Below, piece by piece: positions 42,085 through 55,036 of a stretch of 64,000 nucleotides of DNA. The translations under genes and the position numbers were made by a program. Positions within the stretch are counted from its first letter, which is position 1. Each line of letters opens with the position of its first letter. Below the pieces are notes generated by a model. The model searched no databases and was not told the DNA's origin. It saw nothing but the letters and a program-made list of their open reading frames with translations. The DNA comes from Oncomelania hupensis (taxonomy: Eukaryota > Mollusca > Gastropoda > Littorinimorpha > Pomatiopsidae): NCBI GenBank assembly GCA_036898135.1, contig CM072511.1, positions 163,763,564 through 163,827,563 of the forward strand. Reading direction: 5' to 3'.

Positions 42085-43225
42085 TTGTGGAGTAAGAAAA
42101 AGTAGAAAGAAAAAGTGCCAAAAGAAAGCTTGTGATCTATTTAAGCAACAAACAAAACAAAAATCAACATTTGCTTTTCACTGATATGACTTTTATTCAC
42201 AGTTCATATTTCATAGTCAAAAGTTCATTATCGTATTCAGAATACAAGGAGTAAAAGTCAATACATACATAGTGCATATATGCGTGATGAACAAGAACAA
42301 TGAATGAATAATTGCATCAGTGCTGTCTTTACAATTTACTGCGGGAGTGAAAATTATGTATTGTACACATCAACAGTTAAGTCTAGATTTTGTATACAAC
42401 GACAAGTTCATTTTATCTGTACATCAAAATGATTCCGCTGGCATGCTTAAAGACAAATAAAGATCTTATATGTAACTAGAGATTATTTTTCACTGGTACT
42501 AATAAAGCACATTTAATTGGTCTGTGTGGCAGAAAACACCAAATTTTAAATAATTAATGGAATACAGGGAAACACAAATTTGATACAGATTTACAAATGT
42601 GAAGACATGAGAATAACGAACATCTAGGCCATACAGCTTTGGTTTATCCAAATCTTGTGTATTTAAAATTATGGGCTTACATGTGTAACCCAGCGGAGCA
42701 TTTGACTCGCAACTGTTGACAACTTCTCATGAAAACACAGCCACGCAAGGCCAAACTTAACAACAGAACAAAGGGACAAAGTTCCTCTCGCAGTGTGACA
42801 GTGGGACAAACTGTGACCAGTCACGTCGCATCCCACTCCGGCACATTTAAATGAGCATGTTTCACAACATGGAAGATGAAGCCACTTTGTAAGATGTCCA
42901 CAGGGGCACAATTACCTCATTATTCTTCCTTCATCATACAGCCAAACTGCTTGCTGTCTGCTGTTTTCTTGCAGTCAAGAAATCTTTATTCATCAAAAGA
43001 CAGTGACATCTCTTCTGGTCTGTTGATCAGCTGTAGCACAACATATAGTTATGAGCACACATGTAATTGTCAACTGTTTTGGACAGGCTCCACAGTTTGG
43101 GTCGTCTCCCATCAGTCAACTTTCATGCCTAGCCTTAAGCTGAAAACAAGTTTTGTTGATAACACTGGAAAACAATCCATTGCAGCGTGCATGTGGAGTC
43201 CATAAAACTATTTGCAGTAGCAGGT
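42085..43225. other. Intergenic, no gene seen
   Basis: No supported exon or repeat boundary. Frames at 42669-43205 are short and unrecognised. Confidence 0.45.
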
Positions 43226-43236
43226 ATTGCACTTAT

Positions 43237-43596
43237 TGATGTTATTTTGTAGTTGTTATCAAGCGCTGTTATCAATGTTATTTTGTAGTTGTTATCAAGC
43301 GCTGTTATCAATGTTATTTTGTAGTTGTTATCAAGCGCTGTTATCAGTGTTATTTTGTAGTTGTTATCAAGCGCTGTTATCAATGTTATTTTGTAGTTGT
43401 TATCAAGCGGTTATCAATGTTATTTTGTAGTTGTTATCAAGCGCTGTTATCAATGTTATTTTGTAGTTGTTATCAAGCGCTGTTATCAATGTTATTTTGT
43501 AGTTGTTATCAAGCGCTGTTATCAATGTTATTTTGTAGTTGTTATCAAGCGCTGTTATCAATGTTATTTTGTAGTTGTTATCAAGCGCTGTTATAA
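43237..43596. repeat. 36-bp minisatellite, ~10 copies
   Basis: Unit GTTATTTTGTAGTTGTTATC AAGCGCTGTTATCAAT. One unit near 43408 lacks GCTGTT. Because 36 is a multiple of three, all frames show periodic peptides, which are artefacts. Confidence 0.97.
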
Positions 43597-44189
43597 ACGC
43601 AGGCTCCAACTGCAGCCACCTGAGGCGTACCACTTGCTGCTGTCAGTTGGTCATCTCAACAAATCTGCACTGTCACCAGTAGTATCAGCGTGTACAAAGA
43701 TGTTTTGGCCAACCATAAAATAGCTTAGCAAAGTGACATTATCTTATTCTGTTTGATCAGGATGCGTTATTTGTGAAGGGCTAATTGTTATCAATACTGA
43801 ATGCACACCCACCCACACACACACACACACACATGATGTGGATCAATAAAAGAGGAGTGGTTGGGAGGGAATGCTGAGGCCATTGACCGTATACAAACAG
43901 CGCCATTCGCACATGTACAGGGACAAACCCATCATTTAAGGGACAAACCCTACATTGTAATAGGCCACTTTTCGCTAAACTGGTGACCTTTATGCTGGCC
44001 AAGTATCAGAGATCTATCAAGCACAGGCTGCATGTAGGCATGTGGCCAACAGCCTCGGAAACTCACACTGGCATCGGCGTCTCTATCGGGCTGACTGCCT
44101 GTACAAGTTTAATAGCAGCCCGACACGGGTCCATTACAATCAACATTATTTACTCTGCCATCATTAAGTTGATTGATTGATTGATTTAT

Positions 44190-44655
44190 TGTTGCTTTAG
44201 GTCCAGCGGACTCTTCCGAGCCAAATCAGGACCGGACAACCCCCGATCCGCATAAAAGATCTGCTGAAACAACCCCAGTGGGAAAATACGGCCAGTCACT
44301 TTACAATAAAGACATCCCACGCGGGGGACGGCTGAGGGTTGACCTCAACTACGCGAACACCCCGGTTACAAAAACAAAATAGAATACAAACATCATTATA
44401 AATCATCAAAAAAACACATACATATAAAATGCCTATAGTGCTAAATAGTACGATCATAGGAAGCCCTAGTGACCACCCGGCAGAAAGCGTCCAACACTCC
44501 CAAGCTGATCCAACAGACCTCATACACAAACAAGGAGTCTTGTCCAGGAAGAGTTTTCAAGAAAAAAGGTAGGTCATTGATCTAGCGAAGAAGAAAAAAG
44601 TATAGCAGAGTGAAGGACAGAGCAGGAATAGGAAAGTGTAAATGAGGAAGACAGC
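44190..44655 (-). repeat. Rep-A copy 10
   Basis: Antisense copy with an (ATTG)n tail at 44170-44187. Internal deletion of ~30 bp near 44285. The TATA-containing end is truncated (stops after GACAGCG). Confidence 0.8.
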
Positions 44656-44659
44656 GCCA

Positions 44660-45605
44660 TCATTAAGTTTCAGCTATTCTTATTTGTAACAACTTGAAAA
44701 TAAGACAAGAAAGCAAGCCACTCAAACCTATTTTCAAACATTGACACACACAGCCCCAAAAGAAGTTTTTCAAAAGAGTTAACCATCTTGGCGGTGTTGC
44801 GTGTATCAAAAATCCTGTCAGCCAGTGTTTAAATACAGCGCAAAGCCTGTTTAGAAAAGGGTGAAGCACAATGACCTCCACCTTTGAGAAAATACAAATA
44901 GGAATGCTCCAACATGCTTAGCAATAGTTAAAGTACGGGCAAAGTACAAATGACCCATTTCTGTTCACTTATTGTTGAGACACGGCTATACTAACAGTCA
45001 GTCTTTGTTAAACACAACAGTGAAATTCACAGCAACAGACCGACCAATTGAACGACAACTGGATGACTACTGCAGGATGGCCCATGATCTGAGGTACCTG
45101 TATACCAAAACTAAGCAAAATCCGTTTTGAAGAAATTGAGCAAAACGTGTTTAGCAACAAAATGAGTCCAGTGACCTTGACCTTTTTGGCAGAACAAATC
45201 TGGTGGCCTGGGGGGCAGGCAACAAACCTAGGTAATGTTGTTATGGTGTTTGGTCAAAATCTGGTCAGTGGTTGGTCAGCAACGGCTTCCAATGGACAGA
45301 CTGACACTTGGCTTCCAATGGACTGACTGACACTTGGTTTGTTCCCGTTCCACAATATTTCAAAGTATTTCCACAAAAGTGTGAACATACAATTAACTGA
45401 AAAAACCTCAGCTCTCATTCTCATTTTGGCAAGTTTTAACATAATGAGAAGTGACCAACAACTGAATTAGTAAGGAAAGATATTAGAAATGTGAAGTTAT
45501 CCAGTAAAACATATTTCTCACGATCATGTTTGAGATACACCATTAAAAATAATACAAAACATGCCATGGCAAAACACTAGTGGAACACTACAGATATCAA
45601 CACCA
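44660..45605. other. Intergenic, no gene seen
   Basis: Includes a CTTGGCTTCCAATGGACTGA tandem pair (45285-45340) and a TGACCTTGACC motif at 45173. No exon was recognised. Confidence 0.45.
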
Positions 45606-45609
45606 CCCA

Positions 45610-46175
45610 AAGCCTAGGTCTGACGACAAACCTTTTGATTGCAGTCATAAGGAAAATCATGACTTCAGTCACTGATTTCGTGAGACTATCACACAGTCAT
45701 CTCAGTCAAATTGGTTCGCAGGTCTAATTCCGACAAACTGATTGCGAGTCATTTAGCATGGGAACCAATGAAACGTGCTACTTTGATCACGTGATCTTGC
45801 AGAAAATGACAAGGCCACGACCGGCCCGCTAGGAATTTTGAGTATGCAAAATACCTGTGAAGTAATATAGATCATACAGTCAGTTTAATGTTTATGGGAG
45901 GTTGTCTTTTTTACTGAACTTAGCAAATGAATTGCTAGCGATAATGTAAAAATTCTTCGTCGCTGCTTTTCACACCTTTTGACTTTGGGCGCAGCAGGGG
46001 TAACAACTCTTGTGTTTTTGTTTATGCACAGCGACTGCGCATGTTTACCAAACTCAAACGTTTTAGTGTGACTACTGACGACTCGCAGCATCAATCCTCC
46101 CATTCAAATCATGACTCGCAAAGATGTACTGTCATTATGATTGCAGTCAAAACGTTCGTCGTCAGACCTAGGCTT
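45610..46175. mobile_element. TIR MITE, ~566 bp, ~40-bp terminal inverted repeats
   Basis: Left AAGCCTAGGTCTGACGACAA then ACCTTTTGATTGCAGTCATAA. Right, inverted, AAGCCTAGGTCTGACGACGA then ACGTTTTGACTGCAATCATAA. About 37 of 41 bases match. No transposase frame and no clear target duplication, so the superfamily is open. Confidence 0.75.
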
Positions 46176-46231
46176 AAGGTGTAAGAAATCCAAAACTGGA
46201 ACATAGATTATAAAACACACCACCAGCAGTT

Positions 46232-46906
46232 TTAACTCTTTCCCTGCCAATCGACGATATATCGTCGATCTGAGCCGCCATGTTTGTGCCAATCGACGAT
46301 ATATCGTCGATTTCAGTATTCCGTTTCGTTCCGTTTTTTTGCGCAGTCCAATCCAAGTTTTATTTTAACCAAAGAGAGATAACTCTTTCTACTTTCGTTC
46401 TCGATCGACACGCGTGTGGTTTCTTCAAATTGATTCGTTTTTAGAGTGTTTTTTTGTGCATTTTACTAAGCATATGTGATGGGCACAATCGACAGTGTGT
46501 CAAACTCTGCTAATAATCAATATAATTTCAAACTGTAAAGTGTATTTTGATCCTAAATAAATTTTCTTTCTGGTGTGTGAAGCTGATTCAGTGATTGGAA
46601 TTATTCCTCCAGATTTTTTTTTATCACTGTGGTATGTAGAAATATTTTTATTTTATTTTATCATTTCAAAAAGATCAACATGCTTTCAAAACACATATTT
46701 CAATAACATAATCAAATTAACATTTTTGTGTGTTTTTTTTTCTTATTCTTCACTCTTTTACCTTTAATTTGATATGAAATATGTCTATTTAACAACTATT
46801 ATTGAAAGAACAGTAGCTTAAATGCCTAAGGTACTGAACTTTCTTTCCGGTGCCAGAGAAATGTCTGGCACAAACGTGGAAACATGCCTAGCAGGGAAAG
46901 AGTTAA
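46232..46906. mobile_element. piggyBac-type MITE, copy 2 (TTAA target)
   Basis: Same 17-bp TTAACTCTTTCCCTGCC ends and the same two 20-bp palindromes as 1485-2156. The two copies differ by only scattered substitutions and small indels over ~675 bp, so both moved recently. Confidence 0.85.
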
Positions 46907-47389
46907 CATCAGACCCTGTGTTTTTCACATTCACACTACAAACCTGCAGATTACACTCTCATGCACATGCTCCTCAAATAAATACCCAGGCTGCATATAG
47001 CCAGAAAGCTAATGAACAATAATAATTAGGTTTTAGGAAAGAAAATGGCTGCTGGCGAATTTAAACAAGGGAGACAAAAAGATGGTGGTCAACGTTTTCA
47101 TCTCCCCTTATAATAGTGTGACAGCCATTGGCCCATTCTAGCTTCACTTTTGCTGCTGACCATGCATGCAACATCATCTTTCAATGACTCGCTTTGTAAC
47201 GCTCCATGTTTTCCAATAAATATTAAAAGCCTGTGTACAAGCATGTGGAAACCAAATAAAATAATACAAACATTCCATCCATTCTTCAAAGAATAAAACA
47301 AAACTATGGAACACCGAGCAGCTGGTCTACCAAGTCATTTACTACAGCTGTTGTACAAAGCAGATGGGAAGCTAATAAATTTTTTTTTT

Positions 47390-47462
47390 TTAGTCCATTG
47401 ATTGATGGAGGGAGAGATGAAACTGTAAAAGACCAGAAATATAAGCATGGGGTTACCAATCA
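47390..47462. repeat. Local duplicate flanking Rep-A copy 11, left
   Basis: TTTTAGTCCATTGATTGATG through AGCATGGGGTTACCAATCA recurs at 48150-48238 on the other side of Rep-A copy 11. Confidence 0.8.
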
Positions 47463-47475
47463 TTATATTACATGA

Positions 47476-48145
47476 TTATTGCTTTAGGTCCAGCGGACTC
47501 TTCCGAGCCAAATCAGGACCGGACAACCCCTGATCCGCATAAAAGATCTGCTGAAACAACCCTAGTGGTAAAACTGAAAGCTCTCCACCAGCCAGTCACT
47601 TTACAATAACGACATCCCACGCAGGGGACGCTGAGGCTGTACTCTAATTTATCGAACCCCCGTTTACAAAAACAAAATAGAATACAAACATCATTATAAA
47701 ATATCAACAAAACACATACATATAAAATGCCTACATTGCTAAATAATAACATCATAGAAAGCCATAGTGACCACCTGGCAGAAAGCGTCCAATATTCCCA
47801 AGCTGATCCAACAGACCTCACAAACAAATAAGGAGTCTTGTCCAGGAAGAGTTTTCAAGAAAAAAGGTAGGTCATTGATCTAGCGAAGAAGAAGATAGTA
47901 TAGCAGAGTGATAGGACAGAGCAGGAATGGGAAAGAGCAAATGAGGAAGACAGCGACAGTGGGAATTTAAAGCACTAAATTTCCAGAAAGTGGGGATACT
48001 ATTTATACTGAAACCCCCGGCACTCCAACGGGGGTACTGTTGCCGCAGTGAATCGGTCATGCCTATAAAGGAAAGACAGGTATTCAACTGGGGCTTTCAC
48101 TTTTCCCTTTATAGGTTAGAACAATCTACAGTGGCAAGATTTTTT
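47476..48145 (-). repeat. Rep-A copy 11 with the ~130-bp 5' extension
   Basis: Antisense and full length, and it carries the same upstream extension as copy 6 (39785). Flanked by an ~80-bp direct duplication of local sequence. Confidence 0.85.
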
Positions 48146-48149
48146 TTTT

Positions 48150-48238
48150 TTTAGTCCATTGATTTTAATGTACACACTCACTGATGGAGGGAGATGAAAC
48201 TGTAAAAGACCAGAAATATAAGCATGGGGTTACCAATC
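48150..48238. repeat. Local duplicate flanking Rep-A copy 11, right
   Basis: Partner of 47390-47462, with a 22-bp extra segment (TTTTAATGTACACACTCACT) inside. Confidence 0.8.
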
Positions 48239-48239
48239 A

Positions 48240-49670
48240 ATACTACGTACAACTCTGATACAAAACAGATGGAAAGCTTATAATAATGGTAAAATTCCAT
48301 TGATTGTAATTAAACTGTAATGCACTGATGAGGGAAAAAAATTGGTAAAGGACGATGCGTTTTTAAGTACACTCACCCTACAAAAGTGGAACGGAGCTGT
48401 GGATAGCCTTTACAAACATACAGGGTTTGAACGCTAAAATGGAACTAAATTATGAGACACTGTACATTGCAACATATGTAATTAAGCTGATGATAATTAT
48501 TTATTTATTTTATTTATTTATATTTTATCGTTGTTATATTAATAAATAAAATAGATAAATCACAATGATATCACAGTACGCATGGAACTTGATCCAAACT
48601 GACAGCCTGCTTATTATTATCATAGGTACAAAACACATGGGGACGCCAACAAAGCCCTTACTTCTATTGCTCTACTGGTCACCGTGCTGTCCACACAAAA
48701 TCCATTATAGCATACACAAATCCTTTCTTTTAAAAACTATATATTATCAACATGCATACAAAAATAAAATTAAAAAGTATACAATTTTTATCATAATTTT
48801 ATCATCACCGATACCAAGCTCACATTGATATTATATAAGAATACTAATATTAATCATGTAACATTCATGTATCCCAAACTCTCGATTCGATCACAAATCC
48901 TCATCACAGTTTCTTTCATACCTTTATATATACAAAATCCAAAACCCCAAATAACATAATCTAAAAGTTGACTATTTTATTTACTTTTATTTTTGACTTT
49001 CCTTTTCGTGTTACCTTTTTTGAATGTATTACACAAACATTTATATCTTTTATATATATATATTTTTTTATGTTGTGAGTATGAGCTAGTCATTTTCTCT
49101 TAAAATCAGAACTCCAATACATGTCCAGAAATATGCAACAATAATTATAAGAATGGATATCTGATAGAAGTAAGTATAAGCAGTAGCCAAGAGTAGCAGA
49201 TGGAAATTGTACGGAAAAGTCTACAAGGAAAAAATTGATTTGGCAAAACTAAAGATACCCAGCATGCAATGCAAAATCAAAATCAAGCAGCATGATAAAG
49301 TAGGTTTGGAAGAAAATGTTAATGGGCTGTTAAGGAGGATAGATGCTATTGTGTTGCCTACAGACTAACTAACATGTTGCGACAACATAATGACTGGGTA
49401 TCATTGTTTGATTAGTTTATCTATTTATTCATTGAAACAAATCATATCACAATGGCAAGAATAAGCACGAACCTAAAGACACACACAGTACCAGAGCCCA
49501 AACAAACCATTAGCACGTAGGACTATATTTAGGCCTGCTTGTAACATTATCCTAAAACCTTTATCCTATCAAACGGTGCAATGTTAATTTCTTCTTAAAA
49601 AACTTATATTCTGTGTAAAGCAATAGACCACAGCAGGTGAAAAATCTGTAGGTAACATGTATTTGGTGGT
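48240..49670. other. Intergenic, no gene seen
   Basis: Very AT-rich DNA with T runs and TATATA stretches. No recognised exon or repeat. Confidence 0.45.
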
Positions 49671-49680
49671 AACAAAGTAA

Positions 49681-49905
49681 CAATGGTGTGTGCCTGATGG
49701 TGTGTGGTGATAGTGTGTGGCTGATGGTGTGTGCCTGATGGTGTGTGCATGGTGGTGTGTGCCTGATGGTGTGTGCATGATGGTGTGTGGCTGATGGTGT
49801 GTGCCTGATGGTGTGTGCATGATGGTGTGAGCATGATGGTGTGTACATGGTGGTGTGTGCATGATGGTGTGCCTGATGGTGAACATGATGGTGTGCATTA
49901 GTTGA
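49681..49905. repeat. ~14-bp minisatellite
   Basis: About 16 units of TGTGTGCCTGATGG with C/A and TG/CA variants. Minus-strand His/Thr-rich frames over it are artefacts. Confidence 0.95.
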
Positions 49906-50274
49906 CAAATAAAGCTCCAAGAACATCAATATGGAAATAATGATGTGGCAGTAGCAAGTCTATCTAAAGACCGACAAATGTGCGCCCAAACACAGGTAGT
50001 GGTTGACTCACCTAAAATAAATGGGACAGGAGTCTGTCAGTAGTTTCTGAGTGTGAAGCTTAAGTGTGATATTTACATGTGTCTTCATAGCCAGCTACCA
50101 AGGTCTAAACTTATTTCAACATTATAAACATACTATACATGCTAAACACAAATTCATTTGAGAAAAATAAAAAATGGTGTCGAAAAATATTTGTACCCCT
50201 AGGAAAAGGCTAAGGGAGTTAAAAAGAATTGATTGGGAAGCTGTGATCTAAACATGCCAGTCCTCCTGTCAATA

Positions 50275-50925
50275 ACACAATGCTATCATTACACAACACA
50301 ATGCTATCATGACACAATGCTAACATGACACAATGCTATCATGACACAATGCTATCATGACACAATGATATCATGACAGAACGCTATCATGACACAATGC
50401 TATCATGAAACAACGCTATCATGACACAACGCTATCATGACACAATGGTATCATGACAGAACACTATCATGACACAATGCTATCATGACACAACACTATC
50501 ATGACACAATGCTATCATGACAGAACACTATCATGACACAATGCCATCATGACAGAACGCTATCATGACAGAACGCTATCATGAAACAACGCTATCATGA
50601 CACAACGCTATCATGACACAATGCTATCACGACACAATGCTATCATGACAGAATGCTATCATGACACAACACTATCATGACACAATGCTATCATGACACA
50701 ACACTATCATGACACAATGCTATCATGACAGAACACTATCATGACACAATGCCATCATGACAGAACGCTATCATGACAGAACGCTATCATGAAACAACGC
50801 TATCATGAAACAACGCTATCATGACACAACGCTATCATGACACAATGCTATCACGACACAATGCTATCATGACAGAATGCTATCATGACAGAATGCTATC
50901 ATGACACAATGGTGAGGTGAGAGGT
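50275..50925. repeat. 16-bp minisatellite, ~40 copies
   Basis: Unit ACACAATGCTATCATG with recurrent variants (ACAGAACG, AAACAACG, ATGGTATC, TATCACG). A segment of several hundred bases repeats as a higher-order block (variant order at 50520-50640 recurs at 50725-50870). Confidence 0.97.
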
Positions 50926-50999
50926 GGAGTGAAGAGTTGTCACTGCTGAGCATACACAACTGTTCAATACATTGGGTGGGAGGGAGAAGGGGGGAGGGG

Positions 51000-52179
<1,180 letters not shown>

Positions 52180-52912
52180 AACACGATATCAATACATTTT
52201 CCATACCTTGAAAATAAAACAAACACTGAAACTTTGTCATAAGGGGAAATAAGATATCACATGTATAGGCAGATGGCGTAAGTAGTCACATGCACATTGT
52301 ACATAACGGCCAACACTCAATCCACATCACGCTGCATACAATTATCCTAACACATCAATTTACCATCATAAAACACAATTCTCGAAAATGCGTACGTTGT
52401 TTCACAAACATTACCACTATGGACATAATTATTTTTCATTTTAACTTTACAAAACAACAAAAAATTTGCACAATCTAAACCGGGCATAAACAATCAGCTA
52501 TAGAATGCTACAGTATACAATTCTATAAAATGATACCGAAATAGCATTGCAAGTGGAAAGCTACCATCACACACAATTGTCCAATATACAAATGCTCAAA
52601 ACGACTACACACACACACATTCACACTCATCCAAGGTACAGGTTATCTGGTAACGAGGGACTCCAATAAAACCACAGGCCTTAGATGATACCGAGACATA
52701 ATAATAATAATCATATCACTGAGACATTATCAAGACTTTCTTCCTTTCTTTACAAATAACTACTCCTGTAGCAGTGCTATGGCTATGTCTGGTCACCTCC
52801 CAAGCATCGCAAATTCGGTCGCACCAGTCATCCACACACGAATCGATAAAATAAAAATGTTAATAAAATAAATAAATAGTGTGGAATGTGAGGGAAAGGG
52901 ACAACAATGAAG

Positions 52913-53785
52913 GTTGGGGGGGGGTGGATAAGAAGGGAGAGAGAAGAGAGAGAGGAGGGAGAGAGGAGAGAGAGAGGAGGGAGAGAGGAGGGAGAGAGGA
53001 GGGAGAGAGGAGGGAGAGAGGAGAGAGAGAGAAGGGAGAGAGGAGAGAGAGAGGAGGGAGAGAGGAGGGAGAGAGGAGAGAGAGAGAGGAGGGAGAGAGG
53101 AGGGAGAGAGGAGAGAGAGAGGAGGGAGAGAGGAGGGAGAGAGGAGAGAGAGAGAAGGGAGAGAGGAGGGAGAGAGGAGGGAGAGAGGAGAGAGAGAGAG
53201 GAGGGGAGAGAGGAGGGAGAGAGGAGAGAGGAGGGAGAGAGGAGAGAGAGAGAAGGGAGAGAGGAGGGAGAGAGGAGGGAGAGAGGAGAGAGGAGAGAGA
53301 GAGAAGGGAGAGAGGAGAGAGAGAGGAGGGAGAGAGGAGGGAGAGAGGAGGGAGAGAGGAGGGAGAGAGGAGAGAGAGAGGAGAGAGAGAAAAGAGAGAG
53401 GGAGAGAGGAGGGAGAGAGGAGAGAGAGAAAAGAGAGAGAGAGAGAGGAGGGAGAGAGGAGAGAGAGAAAAGAGAGAGGGAGAGAGGAGAGATAGAGGAG
53501 GGAAAGAGGAGAGAGAGAGGAGGGAGAGAGGAGAGAGAGAAAAGAGAGAGGGAGAGAGGAGAGAGAGAGGAGGGAGAGAGGAGAGAGAGAAAAGAGAGAG
53601 GGAGAGAGGAGGGAGAGAGGAGAGAGAGAAAAGGGAGAGAGGAGAGAGGAGGGAGAGAGGAGGGAGAGAGGAGAGAGAGAGGAGGGAGAGAGGAGAGAGA
53701 GAAAAGAGAGAGGGAGAGAGGAGGGAGAGAGGAGGGAGAGAGGAGAGAGAGAGGAGGGAGAGAGGAAGGAGAGAGGGTCTTCAAA
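52913..53785. repeat. ~870-bp polypurine tract (GA/GGA/GGGA)
   Basis: Almost every base on the plus strand is G or A, built from GGAGGGAGAGA and GGAGAGAGA units. Six-frame translation gives 300-residue Glu/Arg or Ser/Leu/Pro frames with no biological meaning. Confidence 0.97.
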
Positions 53786-53899
53786 CAAACATTAGAGGGG
53801 GGGGAATGGTGGTGAGGGGGGATAGGCTGGTTGGGGGGTAGGGAAGGAAAGCTGCTTGGTGTACGGGGGAGGGGAGAGAGCGGGGAGAAGAGCTGACAT

Positions 53900-55030
53900 G
53901 GGATTGGGGAGGAGACAAAAGTGCAACGCTGACCAGATGATGACCAGACTCATGCCTTGAATGGTCATACAACACCTGGTCATTCCAGTGCAGCTGCCTG
54001 CTGGCTTTAAGTAATAACATTTAGTTATCTTCCCTTTACATTAAATACAATCGAAATACACCAACGTATTTTTGTGACATAAAAAGAGTATCACTCCTGC
54101 TTCACAGGGAAAAGTTGAAAACACACAATGTATTTTGCAGACGTTAAAAAATCCTTCCCTTTGTACACGGGAAACAAATTCCCACACACTCAATTTTAGA
54201 GGAATAAAAAAAAAGCATCCCTTGACACAGAAAAGGTACAACCTTTCAACTGGTTAAAAGCGCAGTGTGATTACAATTTAAATAAACAATGCTCTGACAT
54301 CTACCCAACACAAATTTCATGGCAACGAGTTTTGAATAATATTGGCGTCTATGGGAAGTTTATGCTTTTCGCAACTGAAAATACAAAATTGCAAATTACA
54401 TAAATTAAAAAGATTAAAAAGACAAAATCCAATTTAGTGCACACAGTGGACCCCCAAAGACACCGCAGACCCAGAGACTCATAACAATTGCATTGAATAT
54501 TTCATTGCATAAGCGCAGGAATATCATATGTGAATTCATATCTCCACAAATTTCATTTCAAACCACTGCAAATTTTAGTTTCAAATCTGCAAATGATTAG
54601 CACAAGTCTCCCCCAAGCATCATGTGATTCTTTCTCTCCCCCCAAAACAGACCAACAACATCCGTATCATTTTATCTCAACACCGTCGTATATTATTATA
54701 AAAACACAATAATTGAAACTGGACTGCAATGTAAAACTATTGTATAGATGTTTCTTCATAGTTTGATTTGATGTTGATTGATTGAGACTGCAGTTATGCA
54801 CAAGTAAAAAGCACAACTGACTGCCAATGATGTTGCAAAAAGACTGACAAAACAACTGTTGGTGTTCATGTAATCCGCTCGGCCAAAAGCTACAGGCTAT
54901 TCGCCATGCTGAAATGAAAGAACATATTTTGTAATGCTTAGTTGTTAATGTAAAAGGAAGACATCCAGTACAGATGATGAAAACTGTTTCACACCCCAAC
55001 CTATACACCAACAAATAGGAAAGAAACCAT
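53900..55030 (-). other. Probable TRPM 3' UTR and flank; no other gene seen
   Basis: Lies just downstream of the TRPM stop codon (55037, minus). No recognised exon. Several minus-strand AATAAA-like hexamers are present, none clearly decisive. Confidence 0.4.
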
Positions 55031-55036
55031 AGTCCA

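Noticed and set aside
43135..43723. Tandem peptide frames (CYQCYFVVVIKR)
   Set aside because: 36-bp minisatellite with a period divisible by three; no start context, splice sites or family.
49561..49929. His/Thr-rich 122-codon frame
   Set aside because: Translation of the 14-bp minisatellite.
50275..50925. CRISPR or regulatory array
   Set aside because: Contiguous 16-bp units without spacers.
52793..53841. Frames of 300-331 codons on both strands
   Set aside because: They are pure Glu/Arg/Gly or Ser/Leu/Pro translations of the polypurine tract.
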